Source: Terriglobia bacterium
Lineage (GTDB): Bacteria; Acidobacteriota; Terriglobia; Bryobacterales; Bryobacteraceae
Direction: 5' to 3'
DNA: 37,742 bases
NCBI GenBank assembly: GCA_020073615.1
Contig: JAIQEX010000062.1
Span: 1 to 37,742, forward strand
In this document: positions 6,500-14,174 of the stretch, piece by piece
How positions within the stretch are numbered: the stretch's first letter is position 1
Layout: every line of letters begins with the position of its first letter
The notes under the pieces: generated by a model
The model's input: the letters and a program-made list of their open reading frames with translations, nothing else
Database searches by the model: none
Told to the model about the DNA's origin: nothing
Translations under genes and position numbers: made by a program

Positions 6500-9261
6500 C
6501 GAACATGAAGCTGGTCAAAGGCGCGACCTTCGTGGGCACCATTGTGGGCCTGAGTTTCCTGGTGTACCAGCCCGACAGCAGGAAGCTCACCGACCTGCCG
6601 AACCGCATCCCCGAGGCCGCGCCGTACGATACCGCCGAAGCCGCCGCCTTCCCTCCGCCGTTCGAGGACCACTGGCAGTCGCAGGACCACCCCGGCCAAT
6701 GCCAGAACTGCCACAAGAAGATCTTCGACGAATGGAACGGCTCCATGATGGCCAACGCCTGGCGCGATCCGGTGTGGCGCGGCGCATTCCTGTATTCGGC
6801 GCGCGCCACCTCGGCCAACGGCGAGTGCGATACCCCCGAGCCGCCCGACGGCACGCCGCGCGCGCTCCACAACCCCTTCGCCAAGCCGGGCCAGTGCGCC
6901 TCCGAGTTCGATATCGGAACCGGCATGTACACCGTGTCGCGCCCCGGCTCGCTGCTCGATGCCTTCTGCTCGCGCTGCCACATGCCCACCAACTACCTGG
7001 ACAATGTCCCGCTGCGCAACGTCAAGATCGATCCCCTGACGCACCGGGAATCGGCCACGGTCGATCCCAATTTCAATCCCACTTCGGACAACGGCACCGG
7101 GCTCGCCTTCGCCACCCTGGACTCGCAGTATCGCAACACCGATTCGGGGAAGTCCGGCATCTTCTGCGCCGTCTGCCACAGCTTCGGCGAAACGCGCGAC
7201 ACGCCGTTCCATAACTACGAGCGCGGCGGCACCGAGTACCATGCCGCCGTGGGCACCGAGGCGCGCAGTGAGATTCTGCCCGCCGACCGCCAGGATATGT
7301 TCCAGGTGGCCGATCCCACCAAACGCACCCTGGGGTACAGCGTCGGGGCCGGCGCTTATCGCCTCTCCCCGCACGCCATAGGCACCGCGGAAACGTTCGG
7401 GCCACTGGCGGCCGGCACGCCTCCCCAGCCCATCGACAGCAACAGCAGCCGCACGTTCGGCCAGGACATGCCCTACCAGCACATGGACCCCGCCAAGCAC
7501 AAGGGCTTCCACCAGGCCATGTATGTCCGCGCCGAGATGTGCGCCGCGTGCCACGACGTCACCAACGCCCTGCCCATCAAGAACCAGCTTCACAAGTGGG
7601 TGGGCGGATTCCCCATCGAGCGTACGTACACGGAGTGGTCGAGCAGCCGCTATGCCGACCGGCCGCAGAACCGCAATTTCGACCCGCGTTTTAAGCGCGA
7701 TTGCCAGGACTGCCATATGCAGCAGGATTACGGCCAGCCGGGCACCGCGCAGACGTTGTACCAGGACGGCCACCCGCTGGCGGCCGCGGTCGACCGCGTG
7801 GCCACCGATGGCGCGCTGCACCCCTTCTTCACGCATCATTTCGTGGGCGGCAACACGTTCATTCCGCGCGTGATCGGCAAGGATGTGGACACCTCGGGCA
7901 ACGTCTCGCCCTACCCGGAACTGTCGGCGTTCAGTTTCTCGTCCGCAGACCACCACAGCCCGTACTCCCGCGCCTTCTTCACGCACACCGAGCGGCGCGG
8001 GGCTTATGCGCAGCAGGCGCGGCTGGCCTGGGAGCGCCTGCGCCACGTGCTCAGCATGGAGTTCGTCGGCCCGGCGCAGGCCAAGGAGGGCACCGCCGTG
8101 CCGCTCCGCATCACGCTCGCCAACACCGGCAGCGGCCACAACTTTCCCACCGGATTCCCGGAAGCGCGCACGGCGTGGCTGGCGGTGCATGCCTATGACC
8201 TGGCCACGGGCGCGGAATTGCCCATCCGCGATTCGGTGTGGGACCGCACCTCCATCGGTGTGGGCAATCTCACCACCGAAGAGATGGTCGACCCCAACTA
8301 TCCCGGCTGCAACTGGAAGATTCCGCCCGGCTCGGTGGATCCCTACGCCATGCAGTTCAAGGCCATGGCATCGTTGGGCGACGGTTGCCCCACGCTGGAC
8401 CTGCCCTACGCCACGCCGCTGAACCTGATCACCAACAAGAACGGGCTGCCCATCGATAAAGACGGGCACGTGATCGATGCCGCGAATCCCACCGCGCTGC
8501 CCCTGTTCAAGGATCTGAACGGCAACCAGCAACTGTTCGACGATGCATTTCTCCGCGACACGCGCTTCCGCCCGATGCCCCGCCCCGAGGCCGTCAAGAG
8601 AATCACGCGCTATTCCGTGGCTGTCCCCCCGGGGACCCGCGGGCCGGTGGCGGTCACCGCCGCCGTGTACTACCAGTCCGTGGAGGCCATCGTGGCCCTG
8701 GAATTCCTGGGCAACCTGGCGGACACCAACGGCAATTTTGTGCTGGAGCCGTGCATCCTCGGCGGTCCGTGCGATGGGCGCAAACCGTCGGTGGAGCCGG
8801 CCGTGGTGGAAGGCGCCCCCGCCGTACCCGTGATCGTGCGCAACTGGGTGATCCCGATTGCCGGAGCCCTGCCGCAGAAAGCCGAGCCGCGCGTGGCCAC
8901 CTATCCGCCCGCGGGCGCCACCAACGTCTACCAGGACGCCGTGGTAAAGGCATTTTTCTCCGAACCGATGCGCGGCGTCGATGCCGCGTCCTTCACGCTC
9001 TACGACTCGCACGGCGCCGTTGTGCCCGCATCGGTGGACCAGATCGGCGATGGCGCCTGGGGCCTGTTTGTGCACGCGGTGCTCCTGCAGGGCGGCGAGA
9101 AGTACACGGCCCGGCTGAAGCGGGGTCTTTGCGGCGCCACCGGCAACTGCACTACGAAGGACACGGTCTGGAGCTTCCAGGTGAGTGCCGAGGCCGGGCA
9201 GGGCTCGGGCGACACCAGCGTGCCCATGGGATTTCGGGCGGGCGTTCAGCCGGAGCGTTAA
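6496..9261 (+). CDS. Pentahaem c-type cytochrome with C-terminal Ig-like domain
   Basis: 921 residues. An N-terminal hydrophobic stretch (about residues 8-24) without a clear cleavage site suggests a signal anchor. Five CXXCH haem motifs occur in the first half: CQNCH 69-73, CSRCH 158-162, CAVCH 224-228, CAACH 349-353 and CQDCH 403-407. From about residue 540 comes a beta-rich region with the phrase GSGHNFPTGFPEART, seen in other multihaem cytochrome families. Residues about 795-900 look like a bacterial Ig-like (Big_5 type) domain (YPPAGATNVYQDAVVKAFFS). The ATG overlaps the actF stop (ATGA), so it is the last gene of the alternative complex III operon, where oxidase or actG genes often stand. 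It may be an electron acceptor or surface partner for the complex; that role is inferred. Confidence 0.85.
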   Translation: MTNMKLVKGATFVGTIVGLSFLVYQPDSRKLTDLPNRIPEAAPYDTAEAAAFPPPFEDHWQSQDHPGQCQNCHKKIFDEWNGSMMANAWRDPVWRGAFLYSARATSANGECDTPEPPDGTPRALHNPFAKPGQCASEFDIGTGMYTVSRPGSLLDAFCSRCHMPTNYLDNVPLRNVKIDPLTHRESATVDPNFNPTSDNGTGLAFATLDSQYRNTDSGKSGIFCAVCHSFGETRDTPFHNYERGGTEYHAAVGTEARSEILPADRQDMFQVADPTKRTLGYSVGAGAYRLSPHAIGTAETFGPLAAGTPPQPIDSNSSRTFGQDMPYQHMDPAKHKGFHQAMYVRAEMCAACHDVTNALPIKNQLHKWVGGFPIERTYTEWSSSRYADRPQNRNFDPRFKRDCQDCHMQQDYGQPGTAQTLYQDGHPLAAAVDRVATDGALHPFFTHHFVGGNTFIPRVIGKDVDTSGNVSPYPELSAFSFSSADHHSPYSRAFFTHTERRGAYAQQARLAWERLRHVLSMEFVGPAQAKEGTAVPLRITLANTGSGHNFPTGFPEARTAWLAVHAYDLATGAELPIRDSVWDRTSIGVGNLTTEEMVDPNYPGCNWKIPPGSVDPYAMQFKAMASLGDGCPTLDLPYATPLNLITNKNGLPIDKDGHVIDAANPTALPLFKDLNGNQQLFDDAFLRDTRFRPMPRPEAVKRITRYSVAVPPGTRGPVAVTAAVYYQSVEAIVALEFLGNLADTNGNFVLEPCILGGPCDGRKPSVEPAVVEGAPAVPVIVRNWVIPIAGALPQKAEPRVATYPPAGATNVYQDAVVKAFFSEPMRGVDAASFTLYDSHGAVVPASVDQIGDGAWGLFVHAVLLQGGEKYTARLKRGLCGATGNCTTKDTVWSFQVSAEAGQGSGDTSVPMGFRAGVQPER

Positions 9262-9283
9262 ATCGAAAGGACGGGAACAGATT

Positions 9284-9832
9284 ATGGGAATCGAACGAAG
9301 AAGCTTGCTTTCTCGACGGGCATGGCCGCTGGCGGCCATGTTGGCGCTGGCGCTGCCGGCGGCTGTGCCCCTGGCGCGTGCCCAGGATACGCTGGGCGGC
9401 CACATCGGCTTTGTGCTGCCGCTGGTGACTCGCGCCGGAGGCCAGACCATCAACGACCTCGCCGACGACTTCTCCATCGGCTTCCCCATGGGCATCACGG
9501 TCAAGGGGCAAGGGAGAATGGCTTTCGACCTCGAGCTCGTCCCCGCGTTGCACGAAGCGCGCCCGCGCGATACCACGCTCACGGTCCACCCGGGACTGGT
9601 CTGGGACGTGGGCGGCCACTTCGGGGTCGGCATGCGGGCAGCGTTCGACGTCAATGCCGCATCGTGGGGATTCACGCCCCTGGTGAACCACAGTTGGCCC
9701 ATCCGGCGCGACAAGTGTTTCTTCAAAGCTTACTTCATCGAGGCGGATTTGCCGGTGCGCTTCAACCGGCCGGTCACCGGCCCCAAGACCAACCCGGTCA
9801 CCTTCGCCCTGCACTTCGGTCTGGGATTCTGA
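9284..9832 (+). CDS. Secreted or outer-membrane beta-barrel-like protein, unknown function
   Basis: 182 residues. A signal peptide is clear (RRAWPLAAMLALALPAAVPLARA, cleavage near AQD). The mature part is rich in alternating hydrophobic/polar strands and Gly, and ends in FALHFGLGF, a terminal aromatic typical of outer-membrane barrels. A ribosome site AAAGGACGGGA precedes the ATG at a good distance. It lies 22 bases after the pentahaem cytochrome on the same strand and may be the last gene of that transcript. I do not recognise the family. A small outer-membrane partner of the cytochrome is possible but unproven. Confidence 0.7.
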   Translation: MGIERRSLLSRRAWPLAAMLALALPAAVPLARAQDTLGGHIGFVLPLVTRAGGQTINDLADDFSIGFPMGITVKGQGRMAFDLELVPALHEARPRDTTLTVHPGLVWDVGGHFGVGMRAAFDVNAASWGFTPLVNHSWPIRRDKCFFKAYFIEADLPVRFNRPVTGPKTNPVTFALHFGLGF

Positions 9833-9848
9833 GGCTGACCAGCGCTAC

Positions 9849-10241
9849 CTACCCGGCGGGGGCGTGGAGATCCAGGGCGTGGGCCATCTCCTCACGCAGC
9901 TCCGCCGAGGTAAAGGGCTTGCGAAGGATCCGGAACTCGCGGGACGAATGAGTGTCAGGCGTGCGCAGTGTTTCGACGGGATGCGCGGTCATGAGGACGA
10001 TGGCGATGGGGCGCGTGAGACCGGACAAGCGGTTCGCCAGCTCCAGGCCATTCATCATGGGCATGTCGAAATCGGTCAGCACCAGATCGATTTCGCTATG
10101 TTCCTCGCAGAGCCTGAGGGCGGCTTTGCCGGAGCCGGCGGTGAGCACATCGTAGCCGGCGCACTCCAGCATCATCGATGCCGTTTCGCGCATTTCCGAG
10201 TCGTCGTCCACGACCAGCAGGGTCGGCCTTTCGCAATCCAT
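9849..10241 (-). CDS. Stand-alone receiver-domain response regulator
   Basis: 130 residues consisting only of a CheY-like receiver domain: acidic pocket DDD at 12-14, phospho-acceptor D57 in VLTDFDMP, switch Thr in VLMTAHP and the conserved Lys in LRKPF. There is no output domain, so it must act by protein contact or in a phosphorelay. No kinase is adjacent. Its stop lies 16 bases from the stop of the convergent barrel-like gene. Upstream (10242-10410) it shares a divergent promoter region with tatA. Confidence 0.9.
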   Translation of the reverse strand: MDCERPTLLVVDDDSEMRETASMMLECAGYDVLTAGSGKAALRLCEEHSEIDLVLTDFDMPMMNGLELANRLSGLTRPIAIVLMTAHPVETLRTPDTHSSREFRILRKPFTSAELREEMAHALDLHAPAG

Positions 10242-10386
10242 GATCTTCCTCGATTTTATACTGGTAACGCGGTTTACAAATGTGCAATTAGCGTAAGAAT
10301 TGTGTGCGCAAGCCGGTGTGCATCCCGGTATTTTTACACCGGTGAATTACCTGATTGTTGGGATTCATCGCGCCTCCCCCCCGTTG

Positions 10387-10398
10387 TCTACTAGTAGA
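10387..10398. promoter_or_regulatory. 12-bp perfect palindrome just upstream of tatA
   Basis: TCTACTAGTAGA is perfectly self-complementary. It sits immediately before the likely ribosome-binding stretch (GAGAGGTCAGC) of tatA. It could be an operator or an mRNA element covering the ribosome site; no function can be assigned from sequence alone. A second, longer dyad CCGGTGT / ACACCGG lies upstream at 10313-10342. Confidence 0.4.
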
Positions 10399-10410
10399 GA
10401 GGTCAGCGCA

Positions 10411-10581
10411 ATGTTTGAAGGTTTGCTACAGCCCATGCACCTGCTAATCATCATGGCCATCGCCATGTTGTTCTTCGGTCCGAAAAAGCTCCCCGAGCTC
10501 GGCAAAGGCCTGGCTCAAGGCATCCGGGGCTTCAAGGACTCCCTGAAGGACGTCAGCCCCGACGACTCGCACAAAGACTAG
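10411..10581 (+). CDS. tatA: Sec-independent (Tat) translocase subunit TatA/TatE
   Basis: 56 residues: one N-terminal membrane helix (MHLLIIMAIAMLF, residues 9-21), then the hallmark FGPKKLPELGKGLAQGIRGFK hinge and amphipathic helix, and a short acidic tail. TatA oligomers form the protein-conducting path for folded exported proteins. Here it is single, with no tatB or tatC beside it, as is common in this lineage. Start ATG 10411 follows GAGAGGTCAGC. Confidence 0.94.
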   Translation: MFEGLLQPMHLLIIMAIAMLFFGPKKLPELGKGLAQGIRGFKDSLKDVSPDDSHKD

Positions 10582-10634
10582 TTCCACCCGTTCCTTTCTG
10601 ACGTTCCCCCGACTCCACGGACCACCTGGCTGGC

Positions 10635-10699
10635 CCGCGGACTGTAAATAGCGCGCTACGCGAAAGTCCGCGGCCGCGGCCCACAACGCGGCTTTCGCG
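10635..10699. repeat. Overlapping inverted repeats downstream of tatA
   Basis: Two dyads overlap. CCGCGGACT (10635-10643) pairs perfectly with AGTCCGCGG (10665-10673). CGCGAAAGTCCGC (10659-10671) pairs with GCGGCTTTCGCG (10688-10699) with one bulged T. The two folds are mutually exclusive. There is no T-run, so it is not a classical intrinsic terminator. It lies in the 296-base gap 10582-10877, which otherwise shows no gene. Confidence 0.45.
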
Positions 10700-10877
10700 C
10701 CGGCGAGCGTCCTCCTGTTCCGTCCCCCCTTCCTCCCTTCAAAGATTCCCCAGGCTGAATTACCAGAATATTCGCCTGCGTTCCCGTAACTGTCCGGATA
10801 TCGCGCGCCTGCAATATGGAGGACACTCGTATCAGGCCGATGCTCCGAACAGTTGCATCCGCCCGGAGGCGTAGACG

Positions 10878-11096
10878 ATGCGCGAAATTAAGGACAGGCT
10901 GGAAAAAGGGGTCGCCGCACTGGCCCGGCTGGAACTGAGAAGGCAGGACACCCGCACACCGCAGTGGGGCTCCGAGACGGAGCACCTGATTATCGACTAC
11001 GAACTCCGCCAGCTCGAGAGCGACATTCTGAACGATCCGGGCGCCCTCGAATCGCAACTGGTTCGCGTGCGCCGCAAACGTCCGGAACAGCAATAA
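10878..11096 (+). CDS. Small charged protein, unknown function
   Basis: 72 residues, very rich in Arg, Glu and Leu and predicted helical (KDRLEKGVAALARLELRR). No signal or membrane segment is seen. A ribosome site GGAGGCG lies 5 bases before the ATG, which supports it being real. No family recognised. Confidence 0.6.
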   Translation: MREIKDRLEKGVAALARLELRRQDTRTPQWGSETEHLIIDYELRQLESDILNDPGALESQLVRVRRKRPEQQ

Positions 11097-11180
11097 GACG
11101 ATGCACCGCCGAGGCGCGGAGAAGGCCCGCCGACTGTGTTGCCTTTCTCGGCGTCTCTGCGTCCCGGCGGTGAATCGGTA

Positions 11181-11528
11181 CTAGGTCTTGCCCGTCATCT
11201 CGATCTTGGAGACCGTGATGGTGTCGCCTTTCATCTCGCCCGTCAGCTTCACACTGTGGCCGGCGTGCTCCTGCAAGCCCGCGAAATCCTGGTTGTCAAT
11301 TTTGAAAACCTTCCCCCCCTTCACGAATACATACTTGGCATTGTGCTCCTTGATGCACGCCAGCGTGCAATCGCGATCGGACATCTTCGCAGCGCCGTGT
11401 TCCCCTGCGGTGTTGTGCTTGGCGCCGCACATGCTGTCGCTGATCTTCCCGCTCCAGGTCTGATCGGCCGCCACCATGCTTGCGGTGGCAAACACGAACA
11501 GGCCGCACATGGCAAGAATTCGCTTCAC
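11181..11528 (-). CDS. Small secreted protein with conserved cysteines (acidobacterial OB/DUF5818-like)
   Basis: 115 residues starting at GTG 11528, chosen because a strong AGGAGG lies 8 bases upstream. Signal peptide MKRILAMCGLFVFATASMVAA. The mature part carries DSMCGAKH, CTLACIKEHNAKYVFV and a Gly-rich beta region (GKVFKIDNQDF, HAGHSVKLTGEMKGDTITV). This pattern recalls small periplasmic proteins common in Acidobacteria; the domain name is recalled, not verified. Three Cys and several His residues might bind metal or form disulfides. It stands alone, convergent with the 72-residue gene. Confidence 0.75.
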   Translation of the reverse strand: MKRILAMCGLFVFATASMVAADQTWSGKISDSMCGAKHNTAGEHGAAKMSDRDCTLACIKEHNAKYVFVKGGKVFKIDNQDFAGLQEHAGHSVKLTGEMKGDTITVSKIEMTGKT

Positions 11529-11624
11529 GTCGTATACCTCCTGCTTCTATTACAGCCCCAACACGGCAATCCGACAAACGGAGAAGGTACGCTAACAGAC
11601 ATCGGAAGGGGGGAAATGAGAGGC

Positions 11625-11701
11625 TGGTGGCGGCGGGGAGACTCGAACTCCCGACCTACGGATTATGAGACCGTCGCTCTAGCCAGCTGAGCTACACCGC
11701 C
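11625..11701 (-). tRNA. tRNA-Met (anticodon CAT)
   Basis: On the minus strand the acceptor stem is GGCGGTG/CGCCGCC with discriminator A and an encoded CCA. D-arm GCTC/GAGC, anticodon loop CTCATAA, T-arm GGGAG-TTCGAGT-CTCCC. The first acceptor pair is G-C, so it is an elongator rather than an initiator. CAT anticodons can also belong to tRNA-Ile2 with lysidine, but the loop fits Met. Confidence 0.93.
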
Positions 11702-11896
11702 CGGCAGAATCCAAGTGTAGCAAACTCTCCGGTTGTGCTAGGATATCTCCAGAAGCAGGTCGTCATGCGTAACGCCATCCTGGCCGTCCTCTCCGTTCGC
11801 TAGCCGCAAAGCGGCGAATGGTGGCTCGCAAAGCGTGTCCCGCATCCCCGCGGAACACGGGATCTTCATCTTCACAATTTGAAAGAGGCGGGAGCC

Positions 11897-13324
11897 ATGG
11901 CTCTCGAAGGATCTATGCAGGCGGCGACGAAACCAAATTCCACCGGCGTGTGGCAATTCCTGCGCGAGGCGCTGGAAGGCACCACGCAGGATTTCACCGA
12001 GGGCAGCCTGAGCCGCGGAATCGCCCTGCTGGCGGTTCCGACCGTGCTCGAGATGGCGATGGAATCCACCTTCGGGCTGGTGGACGCCTTCTGGGTGGCG
12101 CGCCTCGGGGCCGACGCCCTGGCCGCCGTAGGGCTCACCGAATCGCTGCTGGTGCTCCTGTTCAGCATCGCCCTGGGGCTGAGTATGGCGGCCACCGCCA
12201 CGGTGGCGCGGCGCATCGGCGAAAAGGACGCCGAGGGAGCCTCGTTGGCCGCGGTGCAGGCCATCGGCAGCGCCGTGCTGGTGGCCCTGGCGACAGGAGT
12301 CGCCGGCGCCTTGTTTGCGCGCCAGTTGCTGGGCCTGATGCATGCTTCTCCGGCGGTGGTCCGCGCCGGCGCCGGGTACACCACCGTGTTGCTGGGCGGA
12401 AACGCCAGCATCTTTCTGCTGTTCCTGATCAACGGCGTATTTCGCGGGTCGGGCGACGCGGCCATCGCCATGCGCACCCTGTGGCTGGCGAACCTGGTCA
12501 ACATGGCGCTCGACCCCTGCTTCATCTACGGCTTCCTGTTTTTTCCGAAACTGGGCGTCACCGGCGCGGCGGTGGCCACTACCACCGGGCGCACCATCGG
12601 CGTGCTCTACCAGCTCTACGTGCTGGCCGGCGGCCGGGCGCGGGTGGCGGTGTCGCGGCGCCACCTGCGCTTGGACTGGCCGGTGGCCCGGCGCCTGTGG
12701 CGCGTGGGCGGCACGGCCATGGTGCAGTACTTCATCGCCACGGCCAGTTGGGTGAGCCTGGCGCGCATCAACGCCTTCTTCGGCAGCGCCACCATCGCCG
12801 GCTACACCCTCGCGCTGCGCATCGTGATGTTCGCCATCCTGCCCTCGTGGGGCATCGCCACCGCCGCGGCTACCCTGGTGGGACAGAATCTGGGGGCGAA
12901 GCGGCCCGAGCGGTCGGAGCGGGCGGTCAACCTCGCGGGCAGCTACAACATGGCCTTCCTGACCCTGGTCGGCACGGTCCTGTTCGGCGGCGCCCGCTTC
13001 TTCGCGCGCGCGTTCACCGGCGATCCGCGCGTGCTGGCGGTGGCGGTCGAGTGCCTGCGATATGTGAGCCTGGGATTCCCGTTCTACGCCTGGGGCATGA
13101 TCATGGAGCAGGCCTTCAACGGCGCCGGCGACACGGCCACGCCCACCTGGATCAACCTGTTCTGCTACTGGATGGTGCAAATCCCGCTGGCCTGGTCGCT
13201 GGCGCACTCTACCGGCCTGGGCGCGCGCGGCGTGTACCTGGCCATCTGCGGCGCGGAATCGCTGCTGGCCGTGGTCTCGGTAGCCTTCTTCCGCCGCGGC
13301 AGGTGGAAACAGGTGCGCATCTGA
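11897..13324 (+). CDS. MATE family multidrug/cation antiporter
   Basis: 475 residues with twelve hydrophobic helices in two similar halves. MATE phrases include ALLAVPTVLEMAMESTFGLVDAFWVARLG (in parts), LFLINGVFRGSGDAAIAM and GMIMEQAFNGAGDTATPTW. It exports drugs or organic cations against Na+ or H+. ATG 11897 was preferred, with GGCGGGAG upstream; ATG 11915 is a possible shorter start. Upstream, 11760-11880 is non-coding on this strand and holds a hairpin (GTGTCCCGC/GCGGAACAC, one mismatch). Confidence 0.92.
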   Translation: MALEGSMQAATKPNSTGVWQFLREALEGTTQDFTEGSLSRGIALLAVPTVLEMAMESTFGLVDAFWVARLGADALAAVGLTESLLVLLFSIALGLSMAATATVARRIGEKDAEGASLAAVQAIGSAVLVALATGVAGALFARQLLGLMHASPAVVRAGAGYTTVLLGGNASIFLLFLINGVFRGSGDAAIAMRTLWLANLVNMALDPCFIYGFLFFPKLGVTGAAVATTTGRTIGVLYQLYVLAGGRARVAVSRRHLRLDWPVARRLWRVGGTAMVQYFIATASWVSLARINAFFGSATIAGYTLALRIVMFAILPSWGIATAAATLVGQNLGAKRPERSERAVNLAGSYNMAFLTLVGTVLFGGARFFARAFTGDPRVLAVAVECLRYVSLGFPFYAWGMIMEQAFNGAGDTATPTWINLFCYWMVQIPLAWSLAHSTGLGARGVYLAICGAESLLAVVSVAFFRRGRWKQVRI

Positions 13325-13369
13325 GCGGGGGTCGCCATGGCCGCGCCGGTTCCACCTCCCGGTTTCACC

Positions 13370-14011
13370 TCATTGCTGCGTGAGAAACTGCTGTACCCGA
13401 GCCTCCCTGGGGGCAAACAGGTGAACCAGCCGGCCGGTGATGGAATCCCGCTCCGTTTGCAGCGCCTTCAGCCTTTCCGCGGCGTCCTGCAACATGCTCT
13501 TCGTGCCCGCGCCGCCGGCCTTGCAATCCCTTCGGACGCACTGGTCCCATAAGCCGTTGAGCACCACGGTGGCCGCCACCAGCGCGGCATTATACTGATT
13601 GATCTGGTCCTTCAGATACGTGGCATCGAATGGGATGCGCAGCAGCTTGGCTTCGGTCGGCAGTCTCGGATACCACCACCACGCCACCTTGTCGAACTCG
13701 TGATACTGTTCGTCGATTTTGGCGCGTTCCTGCGCCCGCTCCTTTTCCCGCACCGCCGCCGAGGTGGAGGCAAGAGCCTGGGCCTTGAGGAACATATTCA
13801 CCGAGGTGTTCATGGAATTGAGCATCTGATCGTTCTGCGTGCTGTTCTTCAGAATGTCTATGCAAAGTTGCAGGCGGGCGTCGTTGAGCAACTTCCGGTC
13901 GTTCATGCGGGCGCTGATCCAGGGGACCAGAATGGCGCTCAGCACGGACCCGCAGAAGACGATCGTCAGCGGGTGACGAAGTACGGCCAGACGCCTTCTG
14001 TGAGCGGGCAT
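13370..14011 (-). CDS. Membrane-anchored protein, unknown function
   Basis: 213 residues. Start 14011 was chosen because AGGAGG stands 7 bases upstream; the longer open frame to 14122 lacks a ribosome site. One membrane helix near the N-terminus (LTIVFCGSVLSAILVPWISA) is followed by a helical, charged, mostly extracytoplasmic domain. That domain has a likely coiled coil around AAVREKERAQERAKIDEQ and two Cys (QCVRRDCKAG). No family recognised. Convergent with the MATE gene and divergent from the SBBP gene. Confidence 0.7.
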   Translation of the reverse strand: MPAHRRRLAVLRHPLTIVFCGSVLSAILVPWISARMNDRKLLNDARLQLCIDILKNSTQNDQMLNSMNTSVNMFLKAQALASTSAAVREKERAQERAKIDEQYHEFDKVAWWWYPRLPTEAKLLRIPFDATYLKDQINQYNAALVAATVVLNGLWDQCVRRDCKAGGAGTKSMLQDAAERLKALQTERDSITGRLVHLFAPREARVQQFLTQQ

Positions 14012-14174
14012 GCCGATTCCTCCTGTTTTCGGCAGGATATCATGGCGGCTCGGGCACGGGCGCGCATCCGCCCGTCGTTCCTGCCATTCACGCCTGTGAA
14101 CGTACGGCCCATTTGCGCCCACCCCGGCACATGTTCTAATGGAACTTCAGGCTTTATTGGGGCTCGTTACACAT

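Noticed and set aside
6118-9726. 1202-codon minus-strand open frame antisense to the pentahaem cytochrome
   Set aside because: Compositional shadow of the cytochrome gene; no ribosome site, no recognisable domain, and it spans two plus-strand genes.
11738-11870. 43-residue minus-strand frame upstream of the MATE gene (MKIPCSAGMRDTLC start)
   Set aside because: No ribosome site and no family. The region is better described by its hairpins; it may be a relic but cannot be supported.
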